Shown here: in pieces, positions 1-9,345 of the stretch
Numbering within the stretch: position 1 is the stretch's first letter
Layout: each line of letters begins with the position of its first letter
Origin: CBDHHC01 sp965263345
GTDB taxonomy: Bacteria; Pseudomonadota; Alphaproteobacteria; Rhizobiales; CBDHHC01
Direction of reading: 5' to 3'
Assembly (NCBI GenBank): GCA_965263345.1
Contig: CBDHHC010000012.1
Coordinates: forward strand, 124,001 to 188,000
Length of the DNA stretch: 64,000 nucleotides
The notes under the pieces: model-generated
Told to the model about the DNA's origin: nothing
Database searches by the model: none
What the model saw: only the letters and a program-made list of their open reading frames with translations
Position numbers and translations under genes: made by a program

Positions 1-188
1 TCTAAATTACAGATATCTGTTTGTGAGAAGGTGTATCTTTCACTTGTTGTTATTCCAGGAAGAGATTCAAGATTGCCTGCATAGGTCAAATTATCAATAT
101 TAAGAATTTGCCAATCGTAATTGTGATGAATCCATCGTATCAAGGCGGACCCAATGAAACCAGCACCGCCAGTAATAGCAACACGCAT
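1..188 (-). CDS. rfbB: dTDP-glucose 4,6-dehydratase, N-terminal part (runs off the window)
   Basis: This reading frame begins at the ATG whose complement is at 186-188 and continues past the left edge, so only about 62 residues are visible. It starts MRVAITGGAGFIGSALIRW, the glycine-rich NAD-binding motif (GGAGFIGS) of extended short-chain dehydrogenases, and continues with NIDNLTYAGNLESL, which is characteristic of RmlB/RfbB. The enzyme converts dTDP-glucose to dTDP-4-keto-6-deoxyglucose, the second step of dTDP-rhamnose synthesis. The gene follows rfbC on the same strand, which supports the assignment. The catalytic Tyr-Lys lies outside the window. Confidence 0.85.
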   Translation of the reverse strand, partial: MRVAITGGAGFIGSALIRWIHHNYDWQILNIDNLTYAGNLESLPGITTSERYTFSQTDICNL

Positions 189-241
189 AAACAAATCTCC
201 AAAGTTGATAATTTAGATTTTTTTTAAATATCACAATTTTA

Positions 242-796
242 TTAAAAAAAGTCTGGCAAATCATTTAATGCAGGTAATACTTTATCTTTTTCTGAAATAA
301 CTATATCGCCTATTGTCTCACCCCAATTAATTTGGGCGTCAGCATCATTCCAGATGAAACCACGCTCATGCTCTTTAGAGTAGGAATTATCTACTTTATA
401 ATGCACGATGGTATCTGGCGTAAGGGTTATGAATCCGTGTGCAAATCCAGCTGGAACGAAGATTTGATTCTGCTCTTCAGCAGTAATTTTCGCGCTACAC
501 CATTTTCGATAGGTTGGAGACGCTTTTCTTAAGTCAAATGCAACATCCAAAATCTCTCCTTGTAACACTCTTACTAACTTTGCTTGAGCGAAAGGGGGAA
601 TTTGAAAATGCATGCCACGTATAGTACCAACATCCCTAGAGAAAGATTGGTTATCCTGGATAAACTTAGATGCAATGCCATTTTTTTCGTAATTAGCATA
701 ATTATAAGTTTCAAGAAAATAGCCTCTATGATCCCCAAAAATTTTTGGCCAGATTACTTTGACTTCAGGGATTTCCAAGCTTACTATTTTTTCCAT
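242..796 (-). CDS. rfbC: dTDP-4-dehydrorhamnose 3,5-epimerase
   Basis: A 184-residue protein of normal RmlC length. RmlC epimerises dTDP-4-keto-6-deoxyglucose at C3 and C5 to dTDP-4-keto-rhamnose. Visible residues match the Salmonella enzyme in both motif and number: His63 in RGMHFQ, Lys73 in QAKLVRV and Tyr133 in HYKVDNSY. The conserved FVPAGFAHGF stretch of the cupin barrel is also present. It sits between wcaJ and rfbB on the minus strand, consistent with a dTDP-rhamnose and polysaccharide operon in the cytoplasm. rfbA and rfbD are not in the window and may lie to the left. Confidence 0.95.
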   Translation of the reverse strand: MEKIVSLEIPEVKVIWPKIFGDHRGYFLETYNYANYEKNGIASKFIQDNQSFSRDVGTIRGMHFQIPPFAQAKLVRVLQGEILDVAFDLRKASPTYRKWCSAKITAEEQNQIFVPAGFAHGFITLTPDTIVHYKVDNSYSKEHERGFIWNDADAQINWGETIGDIVISEKDKVLPALNDLPDFF

Positions 797-843
797 TTCA
801 GGTCTCTATAATTATTATTTTTTTATGCTTATATATCAGGGAT

Positions 844-2334
844 TTAGAAAGCATTTTTACCTACGAACCCATATATTGGAGTTAACGCAATTATCTTGAT
901 ATCCATCCATAATGACCAGTTGTCAATATAATGTAAATCTAACTCTGCTCTTTTCTTCATTTCTTCAGGTGTGTTTGTAGGCCCTCTAAAACCGTTAATC
1001 TGGGCCCATCCTGTAATACCTGGTTTCACATTATGCCTATTTGCATAAGTTTCTATTAATTCTGAATAGTAATGGTTATGCGCCATGGCATGAGGCCTAG
1101 GCCCCACGATTGACATTTCGCCTCTTAATACATTTATAAGTTGAGGCAATTCATCAAGACTTGTTTTGCGTAAAAATTTACCAACTCGGGTTACACGGTT
1201 ATCATCTTTTTGAGCTTGCTTGATGACATCACCATCTTCCATCACTGTCATCGTGCGAAATTTAAATACTTCAATGAGTTGATGATTGTAACCATGCCGT
1301 CTTTGGCGGAAGAACACAGGCCCTTTTGTGTCCAGCTTAATTGCTAATGCGATTAAAAGCATTGCTGGCGCAAAAACCAGTAAACTTATAAAACCGATTA
1401 CATAATCCTCTATAGTTTTGAGGAAATAATTCCAACCTTCAATGGGCTTACGATGAAGTAATAGTAACTCGACCGCACCTACTTTTTCAACTTTTAAGAG
1501 TGGTAATTGGAATGATTGACTGGTTGGGCATAATTGTACATCTACAGGTAATACCCTTAAGCGGTCGTAGACGGTCTTAATTCTTTGTTCTTCAGATGTT
1601 GGCATAGAAATAACAACCTGATCGACCTCACTATTCTGGCCTATCTCAATAAGTTGTTGTAAAGTTTGCCATTCATCTGTTTGCTCTATTATTTTATCAT
1701 CAAAGAAACCAACAACTTCAATTCCTTTATTGGTCTCCATAAGGCTTGATTTAAGTTGCATACCAATTTGATGATCTGAAGCAATGATTGCGATTTTTCT
1801 ATTAAATAATCCCTGAGAGATACAACTTTGCAGTGTGTATCTTATAATAAGCCTTTCTAAAAGGATAAAGAAAATTGCTAGGGAAACCCAGAGAGAAAAC
1901 CATCCTCTTGAGTAATCTTCAGTGACCTTGAATATAAAGCCTAAAAACAATACAATAGAGAATGCAGAAGTTATGTAATAGGCTACTTTTGCCGGCTCTA
2001 TATTAAATCCACCAAAGACGAACTCTCGATATAGGCGCCCTCTTCTAAATATAATATAAGTAAATGCAGCTGCTAAAAATGCGGGCAGCATAAATTTATA
2101 TGAATACGTTTCTTGGTAGGCATATGCTGCTCCATATGCTTGTAAGTATAAATCTAAATATATATATTTTGCTATGATTGCCGTAAAAAATATGATCAAC
2201 AAATCTATCCCTCGAATAATATCGAGGGTCATTTTCGACGATAGTGCTGTTCTTTTCTTTTGTGATAAGAGTTCATGCTTGGATTCTAATTTATGAGACT
2301 CATCCTGTTGTCCCATTTGATCTACTACAGCCAT
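844..2334 (-). CDS. Undecaprenyl-phosphate sugar phosphotransferase, WcaJ family
   Basis: A 496-residue integral membrane initiating glycosyltransferase that should load the first sugar phosphate onto undecaprenyl phosphate for an exopolysaccharide. The N-terminal third is rich in membrane segments, followed by a CoA_binding_3/Rossmann-like segment (about 180-270) and another membrane segment near 310-330. The C-terminal bacterial sugar transferase domain shows FKFRTM, RVGKFLRKTSLDELPQL, SIVGPRPH and VKPGITGWAQINGFRG. This is the full WcaJ/PssY layout; PssY/WcaJ enzymes often use UDP-glucose, but the sugar cannot be read from sequence. It is flanked by the beta-barrel gene upstream and rfbC downstream. 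Confidence 0.92.
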   Translation of the reverse strand: MAVVDQMGQQDESHKLESKHELLSQKKRTALSSKMTLDIIRGIDLLIIFFTAIIAKYIYLDLYLQAYGAAYAYQETYSYKFMLPAFLAAAFTYIIFRRGRLYREFVFGGFNIEPAKVAYYITSAFSIVLFLGFIFKVTEDYSRGWFSLWVSLAIFFILLERLIIRYTLQSCISQGLFNRKIAIIASDHQIGMQLKSSLMETNKGIEVVGFFDDKIIEQTDEWQTLQQLIEIGQNSEVDQVVISMPTSEEQRIKTVYDRLRVLPVDVQLCPTSQSFQLPLLKVEKVGAVELLLLHRKPIEGWNYFLKTIEDYVIGFISLLVFAPAMLLIALAIKLDTKGPVFFRQRRHGYNHQLIEVFKFRTMTVMEDGDVIKQAQKDDNRVTRVGKFLRKTSLDELPQLINVLRGEMSIVGPRPHAMAHNHYYSELIETYANRHNVKPGITGWAQINGFRGPTNTPEEMKKRAELDLHYIDNWSLWMDIKIIALTPIYGFVGKNAF

Positions 2335-2528
2335 CCCACATTACCTTTTACAGATACCTAAAAAAATACAGTTAAATCAAAAATGAAACAGTTATGTGAA
2401 TAAAATACATTAGCCTGAGATTACATGATGATGATTCAAAAATATCATTTTAACTATTCACATAGTTAATATGATATAACAGACTCTTTTTAGATTTATA
2501 AGGGAATAAGCGTCCTATCCTTTTTAAT

Positions 2529-3869
2529 CTAAAAATCTATTTTCAACCCACCCTGAACAACATGTTGTTCAAAACTGTCATCAGCTCTTGAAGATTGTTG
2601 ATCCTCATAGTTATAGATCAATGAGAGATTAATACCTTGTCGCACTGCATATTTTGCTGTGAAATTGTATAAATATCTATCACTCTCGCCATCACCAATT
2701 TGCCCACCACCTGCATCTTCTTCAAATTCAGATAGTTCATATTCAAAGGAAGAAATTAGCTCGACATGTCTTCTAGGTCTATATGTCACAGCAACGCCGT
2801 AAGATGTATTGATAGCGCCTGAAAGGTCTGACTCAAAATCAGTCCCCTCTTCTTCTTTTGCAAAGCTGAATACAAAATCAAAGAAAGGAGATGGTCGCCA
2901 GTTCAATCTTGCTCGATATAGTGGAAGAAGATCATCGCCATCTGTTAGATCATTATCAAAATTTTCTACTGAATACCCATAAGCTAACTCAAGAGTTGTT
3001 TTGCTTGAAATACGAAAATCTATATCATGTTCCAGGGACCATGTTTTTCTATCTCTATCATTATCGCCTAAGTTGTTCTCAATTTCATATGAGAAACTAG
3101 TTCCTGTTGTTACACGCGGCGTAAGCCGATAACTGATTTCTGCTGTTAAATCGACAGTTTCAACATCTTGATCAGCTAGTAGGTTTACCCCACCACCTTC
3201 GGCTCGCACTTGAAAATAGTCTTCTTTTGAATAATGCACCCCTGCAGCAAGTTCGAGGCGATTAAAATTACGCCTCAATTCAGCTTCTACATCAAATTCT
3301 TTGAATTTTGGAGCCTCTGCATTACCTGCTAGATCCCTGTCTTGATCAGTTCTATCCTCATGATCTACTTGGGCAAGAAGATTAACTGTCAAATTTAAAC
3401 CATCATGAATATCAATCCTGGAACGTGCTTCTATTCCATAGTTTGAAACACTATCATCACTGCTTTGATCATATTCAATGTGCTCAAAGTTCAAGTCAAT
3501 CTCTAAGGAATGACGAACAAAGTTTGATTTAAATTCCAGTTTAGGAGCAACCAAGTAAATCACATCGCTATCAGGATCCGTGGATTCAAAAATATTCGAG
3601 TCGTATGTAACTGCGCTCGCCACACTCGCATTCAATGTAAAAGCTCCGACTTTTACACCTGGCATTGCATATGCTGGATTTGCTATTTCTTCAACGGCTA
3701 GTGGTGTTTCGACAGCGCTTGCCCCTGAAAATGGGATCGCAACAAAAAAAGCAGAAAGTAAGAATATAGGAGCCGCGCAAAGTTTTATGGAATTATTAGT
3801 ATATAAGGGTCCTGTCAACTTATTAATGACATTTTCTTTTTTAATATTTCTTATTAGCAACATGATCAT
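2529..3869 (-). CDS. Outer-membrane beta-barrel protein of the polysaccharide locus
   Basis: A 446-residue protein with a long charged N-terminus, a hydrophobic signal segment (about 30-50) and an Ala-x-Ala-like site (GASAVE). The rest is alternating beta-strand sequence with many Asp/Asn-rich turns, and it ends in Phe (GGLKIDF), as outer-membrane barrels usually do. It resembles the BBP2_2/VpsM-like barrels found beside WcaJ genes, which probably assist polysaccharide export. The first two Met codons are close together and the n-region is long, so a downstream start is possible. It is transcribed toward wcaJ, with a 194-bp gap. Confidence 0.75.
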   Translation of the reverse strand: MIMLLIRNIKKENVINKLTGPLYTNNSIKLCAAPIFLLSAFFVAIPFSGASAVETPLAVEEIANPAYAMPGVKVGAFTLNASVASAVTYDSNIFESTDPDSDVIYLVAPKLEFKSNFVRHSLEIDLNFEHIEYDQSSDDSVSNYGIEARSRIDIHDGLNLTVNLLAQVDHEDRTDQDRDLAGNAEAPKFKEFDVEAELRRNFNRLELAAGVHYSKEDYFQVRAEGGGVNLLADQDVETVDLTAEISYRLTPRVTTGTSFSYEIENNLGDNDRDRKTWSLEHDIDFRISSKTTLELAYGYSVENFDNDLTDGDDLLPLYRARLNWRPSPFFDFVFSFAKEEEGTDFESDLSGAINTSYGVAVTYRPRRHVELISSFEYELSEFEEDAGGGQIGDGESDRYLYNFTAKYAVRQGINLSLIYNYEDQQSSRADDSFEQHVVQGGLKIDF

Positions 3870-4458
3870 AAACCATTATGATATTTAATTTTTATTTCTT
3901 ATGAATCAACTGTACGAAATGTTGAATCAACAGTGTCATATTTAAAAGATTAATTCAATGTTGTATTTAGTAATTTATAAATTAAATCATCAATCAACTA
4001 TTCCCTAACACATTACATTAACAATCATGCATATACCCAGAACTTAATGTAAAGATATGCACTTTCTCAATCAAAAGTTGCTATTATAACACTTCCTTTA
4101 ATGTACGAGTCATTGAATTCCGCCCACTTTGTATCGATTCTAAATAAAAACAAAAAAATAATTCTACATGTTTAACCTAATTGAGGCTTTCTTAATAAAA
4201 CTTTAAACTTCGTTTCATTTTATGAGAATAAGCTTGTAGATATAAGTCTTGGGTTAATGGACTTTTTACCGAATCCATGTGATCTAGGCTTAACTGTGTC
4301 AATAAAGTGACTTGGATGAAAAGAGAATTTAAAATCGAGATATCTTTGTTGCACTTAAGAAGAACGTAATTTAAAAAGTTTTTGTATTCGTTTATCAATT
4401 TGCGTTTTGAGATAATTCAAAATACCTTAGCCCAGTGAAAATTAATGAGGATTTAAAA
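3870..4458. other. Intergenic region between divergent barrel and Wza-like genes
   Basis: This 589-bp AT-rich stretch separates two divergently transcribed polysaccharide genes, so it must hold their promoters. I see no convincing -35/-10 pair, operator palindrome or RNA gene in it. A 68-codon minus-strand frame (4192-4398) exists but lacks a ribosome site and protein-like composition. Confidence 0.5.
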
Positions 4459-5013
4459 ATGACGTGGCGAATTTTGGTAATTATTTTAGCAGCTTTTTCA
4501 ATATCTGGGTGTCATTACGAGCCAGAGGCTGATTATTTAGGGCCAACAAGTTTAGGTAAATATAAGCTAGATACTGGTGATATTATTCGCCTCGTTGTTT
4601 ATGAACAGCCAGAACTCACTCGAACTTATGTTGTTAACAGTCAAGGTAGAGTTTCAATTCCTTTGGCAGGCTCAGTTCGTGCTCGTGGACGCACAGTACA
4701 TGACTTAAAACATGCCGTTAAATCACTACTTGGAAGAGAGTATGTTAAAAACCCTCAAGTTTCAGTTGAAATTGTTACATACCGTCCTTTCTTTATTCTT
4801 GGAGAAGTGAGAAACGCGGGAAGGTACTCTTACGTTAATAATTTAACTGTTGAAGCAGCGGTTGCTCTGGCAGGTGGATATAGTGATAGAGCAGAGACAA
4901 AAGAAGTTCGTATTACACGTAAGACGCATAAAGGTTTGCACTCTAAAATTGTTAAACCAAACTATTTGGTTAAACCTGGTGATACAATAGTTGTAAAAGA
5001 GCGCTGGTTCTAA
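4459..5013 (+). CDS. Polysaccharide export lipoprotein, Wza/BexD-like (short form)
   Basis: An ATG start at 4459 gives 184 residues, preceded by GAGG (4447-4450) at good spacing. The in-frame GTG at 4435 is less likely. A signal peptide ends at a lipobox (SISGC, Cys18), so it should be an outer-membrane lipoprotein. A Poly_export domain (about 30-110: YKLDTGDIIRLVVYEQPELT, VSIPLAG) is followed by one SLBB domain (FFILGEVRNAGRYSY, VEAAVALAGGYSDRA). Family members form the export channel or its periplasmic part. This one has a single SLBB and no long C-terminus, like short exopolysaccharide export proteins. It diverges from the beta-barrel gene. Confidence 0.9.
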   Translation: MTWRILVIILAAFSISGCHYEPEADYLGPTSLGKYKLDTGDIIRLVVYEQPELTRTYVVNSQGRVSIPLAGSVRARGRTVHDLKHAVKSLLGREYVKNPQVSVEIVTYRPFFILGEVRNAGRYSYVNNLTVEAAVALAGGYSDRAETKEVRITRKTHKGLHSKIVKPNYLVKPGDTIVVKERWF

Positions 5014-5041
5014 TCGTTTTAAATATACATAGAATTATCAT

Positions 5042-5084
5042 AAGCCAGAATTGATCTTATTACTTTTGCAGTTCTGGCTTTTTT
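5042..5084 (+). terminator. Rho-independent terminator after the Wza-like gene
   Basis: A 9-bp stem (AAGCCAGAA at 5042-5050 with TTCTGGCTT at 5072-5080) encloses a 21-nt loop and runs into a T tract at 5079-5084. It lies 28 bp after the export-gene stop. Confidence 0.75.
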
Positions 5085-5457
5085 ATTGCCCTTCCCAAAA
5101 TATCCCGAACTGCCAAACCATTTCATAGTTGTTATTTTCAATGGCATATCTCCTTTATTTTTAATATTTTACCCTTCCAACCTTAGAATATTATCAAAGT
5201 CATTTTTCAAAGGTTTCTAAGCCCTACTGGTACAAACCTCCAACCAAAGTATAAATTCATGTTAGTGGTTTTTTATAACTTGCAGGTCTATATGATTATT
5301 GGTGGAGCTTGTTATTTTCTGCGACTAGAAATAATTTAGATTTATCTATAAGTACTAAGATTATGGTTGCATTGAAGATTTTCAGCAATTTGCATAAAAT
5401 TAATTTTGTTAATTATAGTTTTAAGGAAAATCAACCATTTATTGGATCGGGGAAAAA
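5085..5457. other. Non-coding AT-rich region
   Basis: I see no gene, RNA or repeat in these 373 bp. The right end should carry the promoter of the 28-residue ORF that follows. Confidence 0.4.
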
Positions 5458-5544
5458 ATGGGAAAATTTATAAAAAAGAATAGCTGGGTCGTGCCTTTAA
5501 CAGCTTTTGCTGTTTTACTTTTAATTGGTTTTATGGGGCCATAA
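5458..5544 (+). CDS. 28-residue single-pass membrane peptide
   Basis: The frame starts MGKFIKKNSWVVPL and continues into a hydrophobic helix (about residues 10-25), ending MGP. It has three lysines before the helix, the usual positive-inside arrangement, and a purine-rich GGGGAAAAA directly before the ATG. It is followed within 16 bp by a perfect hairpin. I do not recognise the family. The good start context, isolated position and terminator-like hairpin are the only support for expression. Confidence 0.45.
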   Translation: MGKFIKKNSWVVPLTAFAVLLLIGFMGP

Positions 5545-5559
5545 GAGTTTCATTGTTTA

Positions 5560-5580
5560 AAGGAGGCAATACGCCTCCTT
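5560..5580. terminator. Hairpin between two convergent small ORFs
   Basis: A perfect 8-bp GC-rich stem (AAGGAGGC at 5560-5567, GCCTCCTT at 5573-5580) has a 5-nt loop. It sits between convergent small membrane-protein genes, so it probably serves as a terminator in one or both directions. Neither side has a strong T tract. Confidence 0.5.
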
Positions 5581-5588
5581 ATCAGTCA

Positions 5589-5777
5589 TTATAAGCCTCT
5601 AACCAAGTTACCTATCATCAACACAATATATGCTCCAATAGCTAACCAGAATGGTTGGTGGGGGATGAATAAGAACTGACTTACAAGCGCTGGACTTACT
5701 TGATTTACAATAGCAAAACCTGCCAGTAGCAATGAAATCATAAAAATTAGAATTGTTGGTGCATTTAATCGAGGCAT
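5589..5777 (-). CDS. 62-residue two-helix membrane protein
   Basis: The product has two hydrophobic helices (about 8-27 and 40-57) separated by a Pro/Gln-containing loop, and ends NLVRGL. A GGGAG motif stands a few bases upstream of the ATG, which is a strong start signal. I do not recognise the family. A frame in another register (5608-5790) is its shadow. It lies downstream of the sortase-like gene on the same strand, separated by about 110 bp, so it may be transcribed separately. Confidence 0.55.
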   Translation of the reverse strand: MPRLNAPTILIFMISLLLAGFAIVNQVSPALVSQFLFIPHQPFWLAIGAYIVLMIGNLVRGL

Positions 5778-5886
5778 AAATTACTCCCATATATTTGTTT
5801 TATTTCATTAATTATGTAATTAACTTCTTATAAGCTTATAGAAGTATATCTGATTAAGATTACACGAATTTGATTGGATTCCAATT

Positions 5887-6525
5887 CTATAGTTGTTGTT
5901 GTTGTATAATTGCGATGTGCTTTTGAAGCGGCTTGTTTTCATTTAATTGAATAGCTTTTATGAAATATTCCACAGGCTTTGAATTTACATTCTGCCCCTC
6001 TACACAATTAATGATGGATATATCACTTTGTGGAATGTGTTCGCTTACACAATCATTTTTAACTTTTCCTAATTTCAACGCAACAATTTTGTATATGTTC
6101 AATTTGCCATTGGCATTCGTGATACTTATTTTATCGCCAATCTCTATTTTTTTCAGAAAATCAATATTACCAAAACCATTTAAATGGGTAATAGGAGCTC
6201 TATAATTGGCAAGATTAATCTTTGTTTTCTTTTCTAAAGCTCCAACAGCGCTCACACCATTTAACAAAATTAGATTCTTTTTATTGTATGTCTCTGACTG
6301 CGTTTTTTGGAAAGCATTATTTTGTGAAAACTGAATTACATCTTTAGTATCTAATGCTCTATCCCAGATCTTATCACTGATTGTATTAAGTATTGAGACC
6401 GATAGTTTTTTATAAGAATTCAAAGCCAAAAGAAATAAAACTAGGACGGATAATAATAGAAACGAATTGTATATATAATATGAATTAGATTTTGATTTTC
6501 TAACAATTACTTTTGCACTTGGCAT
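5887..6525 (-). CDS. Divergent sortase-like protein (class GN-like), membrane anchored
   Basis: I choose the ATG at 6525 (212 residues) because AGGA precedes it at 8 nt; a TTG start at 6552 would add nine residues. One membrane helix lies at about 20-35. The order of segments matches class GN sortases: an AW..L-like segment (KIWDRAL), a His in APITHLNG (His114), FLKKIEIGDKISI, and a strand ending in Cys (ISIINCVEG, Cys174). The Arg that normally follows the Cys strand is Glu here (PVEYFIKA, Glu186). The fold assignment is by eye and activity is doubtful. No recognisable sortase-target protein is nearby. Confidence 0.5.
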   Translation of the reverse strand: MPSAKVIVRKSKSNSYYIYNSFLLLSVLVLFLLALNSYKKLSVSILNTISDKIWDRALDTKDVIQFSQNNAFQKTQSETYNKKNLILLNGVSAVGALEKKTKINLANYRAPITHLNGFGNIDFLKKIEIGDKISITNANGKLNIYKIVALKLGKVKNDCVSEHIPQSDISIINCVEGQNVNSKPVEYFIKAIQLNENKPLQKHIAIIQQQQL

Positions 6526-6863
6526 GAAATATTTCCTAACTAGTGAATGCAAATAAGATCTATCTTATGTATTCAAACCCCTAATTTATTATCATTATTA
6601 AGCTTCATTAGATTTATATATGATGGTGATGCTATCATACAAGATTTAGTTAAATTATGGCATAAGAGTATTTTATTTACACGAGCTTATCCACGTTTTC
6701 TCTTAAAATAAATATAGCATTCTAAGATTTTATATGTTTTTTATGCTTTGGTAGTATCATATTAACGAATTTATGAGTGCTCACATTCATGGGTGAGTTC
6801 ATCATAAATATTCGAATTATCTGAAATTTTCTCTTGAATAATTTCTGTTCAAATGAGTGTCAT
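6526..6863. other. Divergent intergenic region
   Basis: This AT-rich region lies between the minus-strand sortase-like gene and the plus-strand TPR gene, so it should contain both promoters. I see no RNA gene, operator palindrome or convincing ORF in it. Confidence 0.4.
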
Positions 6864-9146
6864 ATGTTTCAAGGTTTAGATCAACTTGATCTTTTGTCAA
6901 ATCAGAAGACCATTCTTGTTGCCGATAGTCCTGGAGAAAATAGCCTATCAATCCGAAATAGGATTGTTGGACTTTTAAAACACCAAATCTCTAGGTCTTC
7001 TGGTTATCATCTTCCTATAAGAGCGTTGCACCGTCGTTTTCCTGTAGAAAAATCAGTCTGGCAGACTTTTCTGCTTAATGCTCCAGAACATTACAAAGAG
7101 CTTATTAGAGGCAGAAACTCAGAATTACTCATTTGGACGAAAACAGATAAATTATGTAAACGTCTAAAAATAAAGAGTTTCTGTTTAAGAAAATCAGAAT
7201 TAGATCTTACTCCTTCAGATTTTATCTTTTCTGAATTAGAGCCTCTGCCAGTTGAGTATCTATCTCAATATGCCTCGATTATTAGTTTATTTGTCCTGTC
7301 TCAGGTTTCAAAACCTGACAAGCAAAATTATCGTCACTGTAAGAATTATTTCAGTTTACTCAATAAGCTCTCTGCCCATTTGGATTCTGAGATACCAAAC
7401 CTCATTAAAAACATGCCTCAACGGTTTGTTTTTACCATGAAATATCTTCAGTGTTGGTCTTGGTTTATCTCTGGCAAGGCTCAAGGAGATACTGCTAAAC
7501 TCGGGCGTGCCATTCGTGCCTATGAAATGTTGATTTCTGACTGGCCTGATGATTGTGCGAAAACAGAACTTGGTCAAACTTTAAGCAATCTTGCTGAACT
7601 AAAATTAGCATTTGCGAAAAATTCAACCGGTATGGAAGCGTTTGAGCAAGCGTTAGATGCAATTGAAAAAGCGCAAAAAGTTTTTGACCGTGTTCACTAT
7701 CCTAAACTCTGGGCACAATTGCAAGAGCTTCGCGCAGAGGCCCAAATATGTCTTGCGGAACGTCATCTGGATATTGAACAGTTAGAATCCGCGATTCATA
7801 CTTTACAAACAACAAAAAGAATTTGGAGCACATATAATAAGAGCTTATCAGAAGCGTATATACAGAAAAAAATAGGATTTCTACTTCATAAACTCGGAAG
7901 TTGTACTCCTGGTACAGAAAGACTTGAGCAAGCCGCATCTTCGTTTTTTAGCGCAATAAATTCATTTACTGATCAAAGGCAACACCGAGATCTTGCTGAT
8001 TGTCAGCTGGCTTTAGGTCAGACCTTAATCGACCTAGGTGAAAGGTCAGGTCGTGATGAGTATTTTCATGAAGCTATAAAAAATTTCCTTAGTTTTTATG
8101 AAAATATCGGAGATGATAAAAATATCCTACTTTCATGCCAAATTGCACATGCACATGCACTCATTCAATTAGGCACACAAACGACAAAGGAAGAACAAGC
8201 AGAATATTACCTTTATAACGCTATAGATTTGCTAAAAAAAGTGGAACGAAGTTTTTCTAAGTTAGACATTTATAATCAATTACATTCTTTAGAATTGTTG
8301 GCAAAAGCCCAAGGCTTATTGGGAAAACGTAAGCGATCATCTTCGATCCTGAACGAAGCCAATACATATTATCGGCGGGCAATTGATATTATTTCTCATA
8401 AAAATAACAATACCCTTACAGAAGAAGTGCCACTTCATGTAACAGGACGTTTATACGGACAATTAGCTCGCAACCTATCATGGTTGGGACGCAATACTCC
8501 TGAACTATATTCTATTGATGAATCCATATCAGTTTACAAGAAAGCTCTTGAATTTACTGATAAAAATCATTTAGATAAAGATTGGGCTGTCATACAAAGT
8601 GAGCTTGCTCAAACATTTATCTTTATGGCTAAAAAACAAAACGGGAAAGGTAGCGAACTGCTTGAATTGGGAATTCAAGCTTACCGACAAGCTCTGACCA
8701 ATTTGAGACGAGATACCTCACCTTTATTGTGGGCTCAAATCAGAAATAAACTTGGAGAAGCTCTTGCGCTATCTGGCGCAATGGGTGGTGGAACACCGTG
8801 CCTAGAGTTGGCCGTCGAATCTTACGGAAAGGCACTAGAGGAATGGACACCCAAGATTGCACCAAGTGATCGAGCCCTTACACTTAACAACATGGCAAAT
8901 GTTTTAGCTGATATTGCTCGTCGTGAGGAAAATATTGAATGCCTAAATCAAGCTCAAACAGCCTTATATGAGGCATATGATTTATTTTCTTCAATGGGTA
9001 ATAATGCATTTGCTGAACGTGTTAATGATAACCTTTCAGCAATTGATAAATTGATCGCGAATAATTTTAAACTCAATCCTAATCATGTTTTTGACAGCGT
9101 AAACCACAAACATATTAATCATACATCCTCAAATAGCTTCTCCTAG
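6864..9146 (+). CDS. Large tetratricopeptide-repeat protein
   Basis: The ATG at 6864 gives 760 residues; a TTG at 6834 would add ten. The first 210 residues show no repeat and no recognised family. They contain a WQTFLLNAPEHYKEL stretch that may be helical. From about residue 215 onward there are many TPR-like helix pairs, with recurring units such as ALEYTDK-type helices and repeated Gly-Thr/Leu-Gly turns (KAQGDTAKLGRAIRAYEML, LALSGAMGGGTPCLELA). No signal peptide or membrane segment is visible, so it is probably a cytoplasmic scaffold. It stands alone, 244 bp before the SDR gene. Confidence 0.7.
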   Translation: MFQGLDQLDLLSNQKTILVADSPGENSLSIRNRIVGLLKHQISRSSGYHLPIRALHRRFPVEKSVWQTFLLNAPEHYKELIRGRNSELLIWTKTDKLCKRLKIKSFCLRKSELDLTPSDFIFSELEPLPVEYLSQYASIISLFVLSQVSKPDKQNYRHCKNYFSLLNKLSAHLDSEIPNLIKNMPQRFVFTMKYLQCWSWFISGKAQGDTAKLGRAIRAYEMLISDWPDDCAKTELGQTLSNLAELKLAFAKNSTGMEAFEQALDAIEKAQKVFDRVHYPKLWAQLQELRAEAQICLAERHLDIEQLESAIHTLQTTKRIWSTYNKSLSEAYIQKKIGFLLHKLGSCTPGTERLEQAASSFFSAINSFTDQRQHRDLADCQLALGQTLIDLGERSGRDEYFHEAIKNFLSFYENIGDDKNILLSCQIAHAHALIQLGTQTTKEEQAEYYLYNAIDLLKKVERSFSKLDIYNQLHSLELLAKAQGLLGKRKRSSSILNEANTYYRRAIDIISHKNNNTLTEEVPLHVTGRLYGQLARNLSWLGRNTPELYSIDESISVYKKALEFTDKNHLDKDWAVIQSELAQTFIFMAKKQNGKGSELLELGIQAYRQALTNLRRDTSPLLWAQIRNKLGEALALSGAMGGGTPCLELAVESYGKALEEWTPKIAPSDRALTLNNMANVLADIARREENIECLNQAQTALYEAYDLFSSMGNNAFAERVNDNLSAIDKLIANNFKLNPNHVFDSVNHKHINHTSSNSFS

Positions 9147-9345
9147 AAACTTTATACTGTGCAAATTTGAGATTAAATAATAATTGAAAAGAAATATTGT
9201 CTAAGGTCTCGGAAAAGGCATAATGTCCAGGTTATTTATTTTCTGGCTGTTAATTTAGATATATAACATAATACAAATATGTGTTTTATCCTATTAAATG
9301 GATAAAATGCATTTAGTTTCTAGATAAACACCACTTTTGCTTTAT

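Noticed and set aside
4192..4398. 68-codon minus-strand ORF between the barrel and Wza-like genes
   Set aside because: There is no ribosome site and its composition is not protein-like. Its DLYLQAY stretch also occurs in the WcaJ protein, which I take as chance.
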